DNA from: Planctomycetaceae bacterium
GTDB taxonomy: Bacteria; Planctomycetota; Planctomycetia; Pirellulales; Pirellulaceae
Assembly (NCBI GenBank): GCA_020638995.1
Contig: JACKHM010000002.1
Coordinates: forward strand, 310,001 to 374,000
DNA length: 64,000 nt
Reading direction: 5' to 3'
Shown here: in pieces, positions 44,478 to 53,968 of the stretch
Numbering within the stretch: position 1 is the stretch's first letter
How the letters are laid out: every line of letters starts with the position of its first letter
Made by a program: the position numbers and the translations under genes
The notes under the pieces: generated by a model
What the model saw: the letters and a program-made list of their open reading frames with translations, nothing else
What the model was told of the DNA's origin: nothing
Database searches by the model: none

Positions 44478-45344
44478 TTAACGCGGCTCACTCGTCTTGT
44501 TCACCGATTCAATGAAGCGAACCAAAAGCGGGTAGGCGGGGTCATCCATCTGGCCATGATTGTACCCGTCTAGTTCGTAGAGCGTTGTGTTCGGATGTCC
44601 CACGACCTGCATCATTCGCCATAGATAGGCATTCTCTTCGTAGCGGCCTAGCATTTCCAATTCTCGGTCGCCTGTGATCAGCAGCATTGGGGGGCAATCC
44701 TTGCGAACGTGAAACAGCGGCGCCATTTCATCCACGACCGGTTGCTTGCCATCAATTCCGCGTTCGGCTCGGATCGTGAAGTGAGTAATGGTGTGACCGC
44801 TGAAGGGGATTAACCCGGCGATTGAGTCGGCATCGATGTCGTGGACCGCGAGCCAGCGTTTGTCTAAGCCAATCATGCTTGTCAGGTAACCACCCGCGGA
44901 GTGGCCGCTCACAAAAACCCGATTGGCTGCGCCGCCGTATTTCGGAATGTTCTTGATGGTCCAGGCGACTGCGGCCGCGGCGTCTTCGATATAGGCTGGC
45001 GCGGCGACTTTGGGATGCAGACGGTAGTTCACCGCGACGACAGCAATTCCCTTGTTTTTCAACTCGTTTGGAACCGAACGGTTTCCGGCCTTCAGTCCTC
45101 CGCCGTGAAACCAAACCACGGTCGAAAACTGTTTAATGTCGGTTGGATAGTAAACGTCCAAACGACAACGCTCTTGCATGTATTCAGTTAAGTCATCACC
45201 CTCGCGATACAAAATGTCGGTGATTGTCTGATAAGGCGGTTCCGAGACGAGCGCCTCGTTCGCCACAACTCGCTGGAACCCGGCTAGCGAAGCCAATGAT
45301 AGGGACAGGAGGATCAAGCCGGCTAGGTTCGTTCGTAGGAACAT
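44478..45344 (-). CDS. secreted alpha/beta-hydrolase (carboxylesterase type)
   Basis: A 288-residue esterase-fold protein with a signal peptide (RTNLAGLILLSLSLASLAGF). Oxyanion motif HGGG (VVWFHGGGLKAG), nucleophile elbow GHSAGG and the terminal catalytic His region DGYNHGQMD match the hormone-sensitive-lipase-like/BD-FAE class. The ATG at 45344 gives a clean signal peptide, so I prefer it to 45398. It converges on the AlkD-like gene. Substrate unknown. Confidence 0.88.
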   Translation of the reverse strand: MFLRTNLAGLILLSLSLASLAGFQRVVANEALVSEPPYQTITDILYREGDDLTEYMQERCRLDVYYPTDIKQFSTVVWFHGGGLKAGNRSVPNELKNKGIAVVAVNYRLHPKVAAPAYIEDAAAAVAWTIKNIPKYGGAANRVFVSGHSAGGYLTSMIGLDKRWLAVHDIDADSIAGLIPFSGHTITHFTIRAERGIDGKQPVVDEMAPLFHVRKDCPPMLLITGDRELEMLGRYEENAYLWRMMQVVGHPNTTLYELDGYNHGQMDDPAYPLLVRFIESVNKTSEPR

Positions 45345-45748
45345 GCGGAGAGGTCCTGATAAGATTTGTAGATTCCAGGAAAGCCAGTCAAATTGCATCG
45401 CGGGGCGGGGTATTCGCCATCGCGCGTTACTCGAGGGACGTCAGCCGCTCATCGGCGGCAGTGGCTAATTGTTTCAATTTGAAGCTTTCTACCATCGCCT
45501 AATGGCGTCGCAAGTGCAACTGTGCAACGCGAAGGATTGTTTGAAACCCCCCCGCAGACCCATCGCGGATCGTTGGATTTTCGCGTATGGCCGCGATGCT
45601 GCTATTGCGCCGCAGGCTGCCCAGGTCGTCCAGGGACATAAGACGTAACCTAAACTTCTTATGGAAGATACTCCGCTTCGCGGGGGACCACGAGGCGTGA
45701 AAGCGCGTGGCGGGTTCGCGTAAACAGGATCGTGATGGATGTGACGAA
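45345..45748. other. 404-base divergent intergenic region
   Basis: This lies between two divergent secreted-protein genes. I see only short hairpin-forming stretches near 45440-45510 and a run of seven Cs near 45547. No convincing promoter, RNA or small gene. Confidence 0.5.
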
Positions 45749-46933
45749 ATGAAGCGACTCTTGGTGATGGGGTTATCCGTTTGTCTGCTCTTTGGGGCGT
45801 CGTGCGACCGCGCTCAAGTTGCCACTGCCGTGCTGAAGGCGGGGGTCGCTAAGACCGCTTCCGAAGTGGTCGCCAACCACTGGCATCGGGGCTTGGCTCC
45901 CGTTCCGTCGAATCAGCCCGACACGCAGTCCGCCGCGTTGTCGCCGCTCGAGTCGATATGGCGAGATCTACGCAAGCTGCGAGAGCAGAACGCTCACAGC
46001 GAAGTCACCGTAACGCAGCATACCATCGAAGATTTGGTTAAGCGTGCCGACGCCCTGATCGCGGGCTACGAGCAAATATCCGCAGAATCGCTGCTACATT
46101 CGGCGCGGGACGCCAAGCTCACAGCGCTTTCCATTGGCGCCAATATCGATCCAGCGGTGTATTCGATTCGCCGCGACCTGTTCTATCGCGAATTATTTCA
46201 AGCCGAATACGACCCGCAGACTGCGGCAGCGGCATCCGTACGACGTTTTGTTAATGAGCACCTCGTCAAACCCAAGCTCGACGACGACACGGCCGTGGCG
46301 CTAAGCCGACATGTGACGGCGCATCCGGATTGCGATCTGAATGTGCAACTCTATATGACAACGGTGGAGCGTTTAGCCAACGAAGAGCAAGTTGATGCCG
46401 CCCTTGATATCGGCAGTCAAGGGCTGTCGCTCTGTGCGGCCTACGCAGATGTCTCCAGTCTCGCAGACGAACTCGATCAGTTGCGGGCCGAAAACCCTGG
46501 TCTGCCGGGAACGACGATGCAATTCGTTAGTTCGACGCTTCGTGGGCGGCGATTTGATCTGACTTCCATGCGAGGTAAACCCGTCTTGGTGGTCTTCTGG
46601 GCCGCATCATGCCGTGACTGTGTCGAGGAGATACCCAGCCTGAAGGATGTGTACCTAAGATTCCATCATGTAGGTTTGGAAATTGTAGGCGTCAGCTTGG
46701 ATGTTGACCGAGACAAATTAGCCCAATTCGTCGAAGAGCATCAGCTTCCCTGGCCACAGATGTTCTCGAATCTTCCTGGCAATCAGGCGGGGAATAACCC
46801 GATTGCAAAGCACTACAACGTGCGCTCGATTCCGCAAGCTTTTTTGCTGGACGAGAACGGCGCGGTCGTCGCCTCGCGTCTGGAAAAGCATGGGGAGATC
46901 GAATCGGCAGTGCTTGGATTGCTGTCGCGATAG
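45749..46933 (+). CDS. TlpA-like thioredoxin lipoprotein
   Basis: A 394-residue lipoprotein (lipobox GASC after MKRLLVMGLSVCLLF). The N-terminal 240 residues are helical with no named domain. The C-terminal 140 are a TlpA/ResA-like thioredoxin fold: VLVVFWAASCRDCVEEIPSL with CxxC near 288-291, then VGVSLDVDRDKL and cis-Pro in RSIPQAFLLDENG. It would reduce or exchange disulfides outside the cytoplasm. The ATG at 45749 is chosen because it opens the signal sequence. Confidence 0.9.
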   Translation: MKRLLVMGLSVCLLFGASCDRAQVATAVLKAGVAKTASEVVANHWHRGLAPVPSNQPDTQSAALSPLESIWRDLRKLREQNAHSEVTVTQHTIEDLVKRADALIAGYEQISAESLLHSARDAKLTALSIGANIDPAVYSIRRDLFYRELFQAEYDPQTAAAASVRRFVNEHLVKPKLDDDTAVALSRHVTAHPDCDLNVQLYMTTVERLANEEQVDAALDIGSQGLSLCAAYADVSSLADELDQLRAENPGLPGTTMQFVSSTLRGRRFDLTSMRGKPVLVVFWAASCRDCVEEIPSLKDVYLRFHHVGLEIVGVSLDVDRDKLAQFVEEHQLPWPQMFSNLPGNQAGNNPIAKHYNVRSIPQAFLLDENGAVVASRLEKHGEIESAVLGLLSR

Positions 46934-47076
46934 CACGCGAAGTTAAAGGTCACCGCACCCCTCGCGGAACACAAGCTGAAACTCGCAATCTGGCTGTTGG
47001 GTAGTGTATAACGCCCGCTGATTTGGGTGTTACTTGGGCGCACGCTATCGGCCGAAAACTGCCAGGAGCTCTATTC

Positions 47077-48852
47077 GTGAAGATGTCGAGATGCTTATTG
47101 TTTGCTGCCGTATTGGCCTTTTTGCTTCGGAGTTCGGCGTTTGCCGAACAGTTGGAACGCCCCGGTGCGCCGCACTTGCTGCCATCCGAGACTTTGGCGT
47201 ACGTGCGAATCGCGAATGTCCCCGAATTGATCGCGAAGTTCCGCCAGACTTCGATGGGCCGCATCGCTGGAGATCAGCAAGTCCAACCGTTCGTTGGCGA
47301 TTTATATCAGTCGGCCGCCGAGGCATTTCAGACGGTAGAGGACCGAGTCGGCGTTCCGTTGCATGAGCTGTTGGCGATTCCACAAGGGGAATTCTGTATC
47401 GCAATCGTTGCCGCTGAACAAGGGCCGCCGCACGTAGTCTTCTTTTGTGACGTTGGCGATCGCTTGTTTGCGGCTGAACAAGTCATCGAGAGTGCCGAAT
47501 CGGCGCTAGCTCAACAGGGGGCAACTCGTTCGACACAGATGGTCGACAAGACAGAAATCGTGATCCACACAATGCCGGGAGACCGGCAGCGTCGCGTTGC
47601 GTATTTCGTTCGTGAAGGTGTGACCGCAGTCAGCAGCGATGAAGAGGTGCTGACGCAGGTGCTGGGTGTATGGGATGGTGACGAAGTAAACAGCTTGGCG
47701 GACAACCGTACGTTTACAGCCATCATGAAGCGGTCCGTTGGCTTCAAAGACGAACCACCGCAAATTACCTGGTACTCAGACCCCTTCTCACTCGCCAAAC
47801 GAGCGACGCGGGGAAACTTCTCAGCTCAGGCCGGAATCTCGCTGCTCTCGGGGCTAGGGTTCGAAGGTGTGAAGGCGATTGGCGGTAGTATGGTGCTGGC
47901 GACAGACGAGTTCGACGGGATCTTTCACACTCACGCCATGCTCGATAATCCTCGCAACGGAGCTTTGAAGATGATTGCCTTCGAGCCCGGCGAGGTAACG
48001 CCCGAGCCCTGGGTCCCCAGAGACGCAGCCAGCTATTCGACGCTGAACTGGAACGTCGACAAGACCTACAAGGAATTGACGCGACTGTACGACATGTTTC
48101 GCGGAGAGAATGCTTGGGAGGGCCAGATCCTTGAGCGGCTTCGCAAGAGAATTGATCTGGATCTCGAAAGCGAATTCGTCGACAAGTTGGAAGGTCGCGC
48201 GACTCTTGTTCAGTGGATGCAGAGGCCCGCTCGAATCAACAGCCAATCAAATCTCGTTGCGTTAAAGCTAACCGACAAGGACCAAGGAGGCGCGTCGCTA
48301 GACCGGATCGGCGGAAAGTTTCCGGAGATACTCGAACGAAAGACGTTTAGTGGTGCGACTTACTACCTGATGTCGGCCAGACGACCGGGCGGTAACCGGC
48401 AGCGAGATCCTGAAATGATTCGTGCTCCGACGCCTTGTTTGGCGATTTTGGGCGACTACCTGATCCTGACGGATAACGAGAAACTTTTCGAACAGGCCGT
48501 GATCACGAAAAGCAATGCGTCGCAATCTCTTGCCAACGAGTTGGACTTCAAGCTGATTGCGAGCAAAATTCAGCGGCAGCAAGGTGACACCAAGGCCGGA
48601 ATGATCTCGTTCAATCGACCGGAAGAGACGTTTCGGACGTTGTACGAATTAGCTACGGCGAGTTCCACGCAATCCAGATTGGCGACGGTGTCCGAGAACA
48701 ATCGTGCGTTTCGAGCGCTCAGCGACGCCCTAACGAACAATCCTCTCCCGCCGTTCTCTGTCCTCGCGCGTTATTTGGCCCCGGGTGGAGCGCTGGTCAC
48801 GGACGACGAAACCGGAATTCACTACACCGCTTTTACGCTTCGGCGTGAGTGA
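47077..48852 (+). CDS. large secreted protein of planctomycete type, unknown function
   Basis: A 591-residue protein with signal peptide MKMSRCLLFAAVLAFLL ending AFA. Beginning LPSETLAYVRIANVPELIAK, it resembles the DUF3352-like extracellular proteins common in planctomycetes, with a repeated mixed alpha/beta fold. There are no catalytic motifs. A GTG start at 47077 has AGGAG 8 bases upstream; ATG at 47083 is the alternative. Gap to the previous gene is 143 bases, and function is unknown. Confidence 0.75.
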   Translation: MKMSRCLLFAAVLAFLLRSSAFAEQLERPGAPHLLPSETLAYVRIANVPELIAKFRQTSMGRIAGDQQVQPFVGDLYQSAAEAFQTVEDRVGVPLHELLAIPQGEFCIAIVAAEQGPPHVVFFCDVGDRLFAAEQVIESAESALAQQGATRSTQMVDKTEIVIHTMPGDRQRRVAYFVREGVTAVSSDEEVLTQVLGVWDGDEVNSLADNRTFTAIMKRSVGFKDEPPQITWYSDPFSLAKRATRGNFSAQAGISLLSGLGFEGVKAIGGSMVLATDEFDGIFHTHAMLDNPRNGALKMIAFEPGEVTPEPWVPRDAASYSTLNWNVDKTYKELTRLYDMFRGENAWEGQILERLRKRIDLDLESEFVDKLEGRATLVQWMQRPARINSQSNLVALKLTDKDQGGASLDRIGGKFPEILERKTFSGATYYLMSARRPGGNRQRDPEMIRAPTPCLAILGDYLILTDNEKLFEQAVITKSNASQSLANELDFKLIASKIQRQQGDTKAGMISFNRPEETFRTLYELATASSTQSRLATVSENNRAFRALSDALTNNPLPPFSVLARYLAPGGALVTDDETGIHYTAFTLRRE

Positions 48853-48857
48853 CGGTT

Positions 48858-49154
48858 CTACAGTCGTGGCGAACTTGGCACTTTGCACGTTCCCGTCCAG
48901 CGTAGTCCAATTCGACTTGCAACACCTTGTCTGCGCGTGCTTGTAACGATCGCTGATTCCCAGGCGTCGCCGACCAACAACTCGACATGGTCGTTCGGCT
49001 GGAAATGGCAACGGCGTCCGAGTTGAATTGCCACGCCCTCGTCAGACTCGTCAAGTATCCAGCCACGGAGCGTGTCTTCTCCGTTGCTTGGTCGAAGTGT
49101 GATCGGTGCCGTGGCGGGACCAGGAAGCAGCCTTGGAGAGGTGCGCTGATTCAC
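48858..49154 (-). CDS. small single-domain PilZ-like protein
   Basis: A 98-residue protein with a GTG start preceded by AGAGGAG. RGWILDESDEGVAI carries the DxSxxG cyclic-di-GMP motif (DESDEG) and the beta-barrel pattern of PilZ. The upstream RxxxR motif is not clearly present, so nucleotide binding is uncertain. It converges on the large secreted protein gene with 5 bases between stops. Confidence 0.72.
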   Translation of the reverse strand: MNQRTSPRLLPGPATAPITLRPSNGEDTLRGWILDESDEGVAIQLGRRCHFQPNDHVELLVGDAWESAIVTSTRRQGVASRIGLRWTGTCKVPSSPRL

Positions 49155-49195
49155 GAAGGATCTCCTCTTTGGTCAAGGGAGGAAGCGGGGGCTTA

Positions 49196-49426
49196 CTAAC
49201 GGCAACGCCGCAGCAAGACTTCTAAATGGTTATCGACTGACTCGACACCGTCCACGCGGAGCAATGTCTCTTGGGCCATCTGTTTTTCGTAGTACGAGTT
49301 GACGACGCCACGCACGACGACACGGCGCGTAGCCGATTCAATGGAGATATTCGAGCCCATGAGATAGGGGCTGACGTCAGCGGCGGAGCCAACTCGTTCT
49401 TCCAGAGATGCGTCACATCTGGACAT
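49196..49426 (-). CDS. small BON-domain protein
   Basis: A 76-residue protein consisting of one BON domain: ISIESATRRVVVRGVVNSYY, then EKQMAQETLLRVDGVESVDN with the closing Gly-Val/Val strand. BON domains bind phospholipid or act as adaptors in envelope proteins. I start at the ATG at 49426; a GTG at 49465 would add 13 residues. It lies 41 bases upstream of the PilZ gene on the same strand. It has no signal peptide. Confidence 0.75.
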   Translation of the reverse strand: MSRCDASLEERVGSAADVSPYLMGSNISIESATRRVVVRGVVNSYYEKQMAQETLLRVDGVESVDNHLEVLLRRCR

Positions 49427-49660
49427 AACTAGATTCCGGGAGAGGTTTTTGGGGAGGGAGCACACAAATGACGTATCGGCTTTGCGGGAGCCGTTGGTAA
49501 ACTCTCCGCGTTGGGAAAAACGATGGTGCTAGCGAAAAGCGGATGATTTCATTGACTTTAGCGATTGTGACGCCTGGACGGACCAGCGATCAAACGACAC
49601 AATCGGGCCTATCGATTGAGCCAGGTTAAAGGACCGGTGAGCGGCCAAAGGTGAGACCCG

Positions 49661-50419
49661 TTGATTGACCTCGACATTGTGGTATCAGTCGCGATCTTGT
49701 TTGCGGCGTGTCTGACGAGGTCCACATTCGGGTTTGGTGAGGCGCTGGTCGCGATGCCGCTGCTGTCCATGGTGGTCGGTGTCAAGGACGCCGCCGCCAC
49801 GGTCGCATTAACCTCGATCTTCAACGCGGTGGTGATTCTACTCAGCACGAAGTGGGAGAATATCGAATGGTCAGCGGCCGGCTACATGTTGGCGGGAGCG
49901 TTACTGGGGATTCCGATTGGCGTTTACGTGCTGGTAAATGTGCCTGAATCGGCGGTGAAACTAGTACTGGCCGCTTTGGTGATTTCGTTTGCCCTCTATA
50001 ACCTCACCCGCCCGAAGATGGCGAAGTTGGAAACCAATATTCCCGGTCTCGCGTTCGGGTTCGTCGCAGGGATTCTTGGCGGTGCCTACAACACGATTGG
50101 GCCGCCGATGGTGATCTTCGGTACGCTCCGGCATTGGCCCCCGCAACGATTTCGCCTAACTTTACAGGCGGTATTCTTTCCCGCGAGTTTGGTGGTTGCC
50201 GGTTTTCATTCCGCCAACAATCTGTGGACACCGTTGGTCGTCAAGAGTTTCTTCGTGGCCATTCCCTTTTTGATGCTTGCGGCTGTCGTTGGACGAGAGA
50301 TCAACAAGCGACTTGAGGGCTCCAGGTTCACTCGCTACATCTTCTATCTGCTTCTGGTGATCGGTGCGGTATTAGTGGGCACGATTGTACGAGATACGCT
50401 CGGTTCTGACGGTAACTAG
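49661..50419 (+). CDS. TauE/SafE (TSUP) family permease, TTG start
   Basis: A 252-residue membrane protein with seven to eight hydrophobic helices. TSUP features are SVAILFAACLTRSTFGFGEA with Gly-Phe-Gly and FVAGILGGAYNTIGPPMVIF in the second half, the pseudo-repeat of the first. Family members export sulfite, sulfoacetate or related anions. The TTG at 49661 is preceded by AAGGTGA. No sulfur-metabolism gene is adjacent, so the substrate is open. Confidence 0.9.
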   Translation: MIDLDIVVSVAILFAACLTRSTFGFGEALVAMPLLSMVVGVKDAAATVALTSIFNAVVILLSTKWENIEWSAAGYMLAGALLGIPIGVYVLVNVPESAVKLVLAALVISFALYNLTRPKMAKLETNIPGLAFGFVAGILGGAYNTIGPPMVIFGTLRHWPPQRFRLTLQAVFFPASLVVAGFHSANNLWTPLVVKSFFVAIPFLMLAAVVGREINKRLEGSRFTRYIFYLLLVIGAVLVGTIVRDTLGSDGN

Positions 50420-53400
50420 GGCAAGGGTTGCGTTGCTCGAAGGTACGCGAACAGATCACGAAGTTGTTGGTCGTCCAACGGCTTAAGGATTCCTTCGGGC
50501 ATGATTGACGTGCGAATTGCCGCCATTTCCTCGATGTCGTCCCGCGGGATGATCAGCCGTTGTCCGTCAGCACCCTTAAGAACGACGACACGACTGTCCT
50601 GCTCTTCGACAAAGCCGTTCAATGTCCGGCCATCCGCCGTGAACACGACGTAGTTCTCGAAACCTTCGCGGATTTCGAGGCTGGGATTGACCACATTCAG
50701 CAATATGCCGCGAACATCATCGCGCTTGTAAGGCGTCAGGTTCGGGCCGATTTGGCCGCCATCGGTGAACAACTGATGACACTTCCCGCAATTCGTCAAA
50801 AAGAGTTGCTTGCCGCGATACGGATTTCCCACCGTATTCGCAAGCACGTTCTGAATCCGCTCGATCTCGGCTCGCATCTCGTCGGTTGTTGCAGATTGGA
50901 CGCTACCCCAATGCTTTCGTACCAAGCTCGCGATTTGTTCGTCCTTATGAAACAGCAGTTTCTGCAAGACAGCGGCGGGCACTGACTCAGGTTTGATGTT
51001 GCCGGCGTCGACTTCGGCGAGAAAGCTTCCAGCCCATGTCGCACGGCTTGCCAGCACACCTTGTGCGACTTGTTGCGCGTCAAGTGTTAAGGAATTATGG
51101 AGTTTCGCGATCGCGATGCCAATTTCTGCTGCGTCGTAGGGCTGTAGCGCCGTCAATATTGCGGACTGAATCTCCGCTCGTTTCGTGATTGCGAGCGTCT
51201 TGAGCAGCGTCTCGACGACCCGGTCCTGTTGAATCTGTCCGAGTACCTGAATCACTTCCACGCGTTGTTGGTTGTTGATCTTCTCATCAGTGACAAGCTT
51301 CAGGGCCTCGCCGAGCGCGACCTCATCGCCGCGTCGTAGTCGCAAGGCCAGCGAGCCGCCGCCAACTTTTGTTAGTGCCGCGACTAACTCCTCTGGAAGA
51401 GTACTCAAGGTGCGACCAGCGAAGGCGGTTTCGAATCCTTGCAAAAGTGTCGCAGCAGCTTCTGGAGAGGGAGCTGCCTCGAATAGTTGGGCACATGTCA
51501 GTAGATCGCGCCGCGAACCGGCCATGGCGTAGCGTCGCATCACCCTCTCGGCGATGTGTCGCTTCATGAGCTCCTTATTCCAGATGACTGGATCGCTCAT
51601 CATGTTTACGATTTGCTCTCGTCCTTCGTCAGCCTTGGCCTCGATTGCCCACCAGATAAGCAAAGGGTTGAGTGGATCGTCCGCATCTTCGTCCCACTTC
51701 AGTAGTCTGCTGACAATAGGAATTGCCTGCGCGGCGGGAAGTCGCCGCGCGGAACAGGCCAACTGGCAACGCACTTCGACATTCGGTTCGTTGTTAGCGA
51801 GTGAGTCAAGATGCTGAGCGATTGATTCGGAGACTTGTTGGTCGTCGCACAGCAGCCTGATCGTCCATGCCCGGACATATGGATCCTTGTGTTGAAGCGT
51901 TTGTGCGGCGATCGTTTCGTTGAAGCCTCCCGACAGGTTCAGCGCCCACAAATACTCGAGCGCGAGTTGGCCATCTGCTGCGAACAATCGTTTGCTTACG
52001 GTCGGCACAATTGAAGAGTCGTGCAGGTCGCCCAACAGCCGCAGTGCAATCTGTCGGTGAAGCTTGTTCTCATGCTTCAAAATCTCCAGCAACTCGAGTG
52101 CGGAGAGACTCGAATAATCGTCGGGTTTCGTGGGCTCCGACTCCGGGGCTCGGAGGCGATAGATGCGACCTGTATCTGGAGTCACTCGTCCCTGGTGGTG
52201 GCTGGCGTGATCGATTCTTTGTTCGTAGAAGTCGGCAACATAGATCGCTCCGTCCGGTCCGACCTTGATTTCGACCGGACGGAACCAGGGATCGTCACTG
52301 GTTATGGCCCGGTCGATATCGTTAGTCGTGAAGGTTGTTCCCTTAGGCTGGACGTCGCTGATGACGACTTCGCTTTGCAGCGGTCCGACACCGAACAACT
52401 TTCCGGCGTACTTCGCCGAAAGCGCGGCACCTTCATAGATCACATAGGTGTGGGTAAAACGAGGGACGGAGTGATGCCCCATTGCCGGGAAGTAGCCAAA
52501 GGCATAGGGATTCGTCAACTCACCGTGCTTCCCAAAACTCTTTTGATAATAACCGCCTTGGACATAGTGGAACCCTCGCGTGTCGCCTCCGTTATGACCT
52601 GAGTAGACTCGGCCCTTGGAATCAATCTCGACCCCAAAGGTGTTGCCGCCGCCTTCTGCAAAGATCTCGTACTTGCGAGTCTCCGGATGATATCGCCAGA
52701 TAAGTTGACCCATCGAATGAATCGGCTTCTCATCCGTACCGTAGTGCTTGATCTGGCCGGTCACGGTACTGCCCTGTGATCCATAGATCCACCCGTCAGG
52801 TCCCCATCGCAAATTAGCGGCGACCGAATGTGAATCTTCGATTCCGAACCCTTCGAGCAAGACTTCGGGATCGCCGTCCGGAACGTCGTCCTTGTCGGCA
52901 TCTGGATAGAACAGCAAGTATGGTGGATTCATCACAAATACCCCGCCTCGTCCGCGGGCGAAAGAAACTGCAATGCTTAATCCGTCAACGAACGTCTTGT
53001 GTTTGTCGTACTTGCCGTCGCCGTCCGTATCCTCGTGGATCGTAATCTTGTCACGGCCCGGAAAATGGTTCGGGGGCGGAGGGGGGACTTTGTCGAAGAC
53101 TGTCCGTAAGTATTTGTCACGACTCACGGCCGTCAGCCCTGCGGGATTTGGATATTGTTTGTAATTCAACACCCACATCCGGCCTCGTTCGTCAAAGTCG
53201 ATAAACAGCGGCTGGCCAATCTCCGGCTCGCTTAGCACAGCATCGATCGCCAGATCGTCCGGCGTGTGAAACTTTTTCAACGCTTCCGCTACCGATAACG
53301 GACCTTCCTCGCCAGGAAGGCGCTGAAGTATTGATTCCACGACATCGGCAGCGAGGACTTCGTCTCGAGTGGTCGTGGCCGAGAAAGCTGTGGTGGTGTC

Positions 53401-53910
53401 TGCGTGAGCCCACTTCAAATCATCGCCGCCTTGAAATTGCCATGTGCCGTTAAGTCGCATCGCTTGATCGCCCGCAAAAATCGCGGGTGCGGCAACATTG
53501 AAACCGGTTCGGGCGTCACTGCTATAGACGCGGATCGCCAGAGTATTCAGTTGGCCAAACTTCACATTCGCCGGATCGACCGGGTGTCTTGCCTCACCCC
53601 CTAAGCCACTGCGGAAGCTCGGTGGGAAAGCACCGGCGCCTCCGATCCGTGTGCCGTTTAGGTAAACTTCACGAGCGTCGTCGACTGGTTCAGAAAAAAG
53701 CGAGAGCTTGCGTTCTTTCCAAGCCGCGGGGATGTGGACAGCGCAACGATACCATGAATAACCGCCGACACCAGAAGGTGGCTTTCGCCAGACGTCAGGA
53801 ACCGATACCTCTTGCCATGCATCCTGGGCGAGTGACATTTCGGTTACGGCGGCGTGGGTCGCAAAAGATACCGCCGCAAATGTGAAGATTGTCAGAGTTC
53901 GTGGGAACAT
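50416..53910 (-). CDS. PVC-type membrane-bound dehydrogenase with HEAT and haem-binding domains
   Basis: A 1164-residue exported protein (signal FPRTLTIFTFAAVSFATHAA). Order: a beta-sandwich carbohydrate-binding-like region (about 25-200, YLNGTRIGGAGAFPP), then the PVC-family propeller (VLSEPEIGQPLFIDFDERG, VGPDGAIYVADFYEQRIDHA), then HEAT-like repeats (about 620-1000), then the PVC-type cytochrome domain with haem motif CGKCH and GPNLTPYKRDDVRGILLNVV. Such fusions are specific to Planctomycetes and relatives and are thought to oxidise sugars or polysaccharide units. The N-terminal jelly-roll resembles sialate-esterase accessory domains. Confidence 0.92.
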   Translation of the reverse strand: MFPRTLTIFTFAAVSFATHAAVTEMSLAQDAWQEVSVPDVWRKPPSGVGGYSWYRCAVHIPAAWKERKLSLFSEPVDDAREVYLNGTRIGGAGAFPPSFRSGLGGEARHPVDPANVKFGQLNTLAIRVYSSDARTGFNVAAPAIFAGDQAMRLNGTWQFQGGDDLKWAHADTTTAFSATTTRDEVLAADVVESILQRLPGEEGPLSVAEALKKFHTPDDLAIDAVLSEPEIGQPLFIDFDERGRMWVLNYKQYPNPAGLTAVSRDKYLRTVFDKVPPPPPNHFPGRDKITIHEDTDGDGKYDKHKTFVDGLSIAVSFARGRGGVFVMNPPYLLFYPDADKDDVPDGDPEVLLEGFGIEDSHSVAANLRWGPDGWIYGSQGSTVTGQIKHYGTDEKPIHSMGQLIWRYHPETRKYEIFAEGGGNTFGVEIDSKGRVYSGHNGGDTRGFHYVQGGYYQKSFGKHGELTNPYAFGYFPAMGHHSVPRFTHTYVIYEGAALSAKYAGKLFGVGPLQSEVVISDVQPKGTTFTTNDIDRAITSDDPWFRPVEIKVGPDGAIYVADFYEQRIDHASHHQGRVTPDTGRIYRLRAPESEPTKPDDYSSLSALELLEILKHENKLHRQIALRLLGDLHDSSIVPTVSKRLFAADGQLALEYLWALNLSGGFNETIAAQTLQHKDPYVRAWTIRLLCDDQQVSESIAQHLDSLANNEPNVEVRCQLACSARRLPAAQAIPIVSRLLKWDEDADDPLNPLLIWWAIEAKADEGREQIVNMMSDPVIWNKELMKRHIAERVMRRYAMAGSRRDLLTCAQLFEAAPSPEAAATLLQGFETAFAGRTLSTLPEELVAALTKVGGGSLALRLRRGDEVALGEALKLVTDEKINNQQRVEVIQVLGQIQQDRVVETLLKTLAITKRAEIQSAILTALQPYDAAEIGIAIAKLHNSLTLDAQQVAQGVLASRATWAGSFLAEVDAGNIKPESVPAAVLQKLLFHKDEQIASLVRKHWGSVQSATTDEMRAEIERIQNVLANTVGNPYRGKQLFLTNCGKCHQLFTDGGQIGPNLTPYKRDDVRGILLNVVNPSLEIREGFENYVVFTADGRTLNGFVEEQDSRVVVLKGADGQRLIIPRDDIEEMAAIRTSIMPEGILKPLDDQQLRDLFAYLRATQPLP

Positions 53911-53968
53911 CGAGGTGGGCCTTCCTTCGCTTCGAGAGAGCAGAGATCCGTTCGACGGCGCGGCGCCG

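Noticed and set aside
45540..45560. Run of seven Cs as a phase-variable tract
   Set aside because: It lies about 200 bases from either start, outside coding and core promoter positions.
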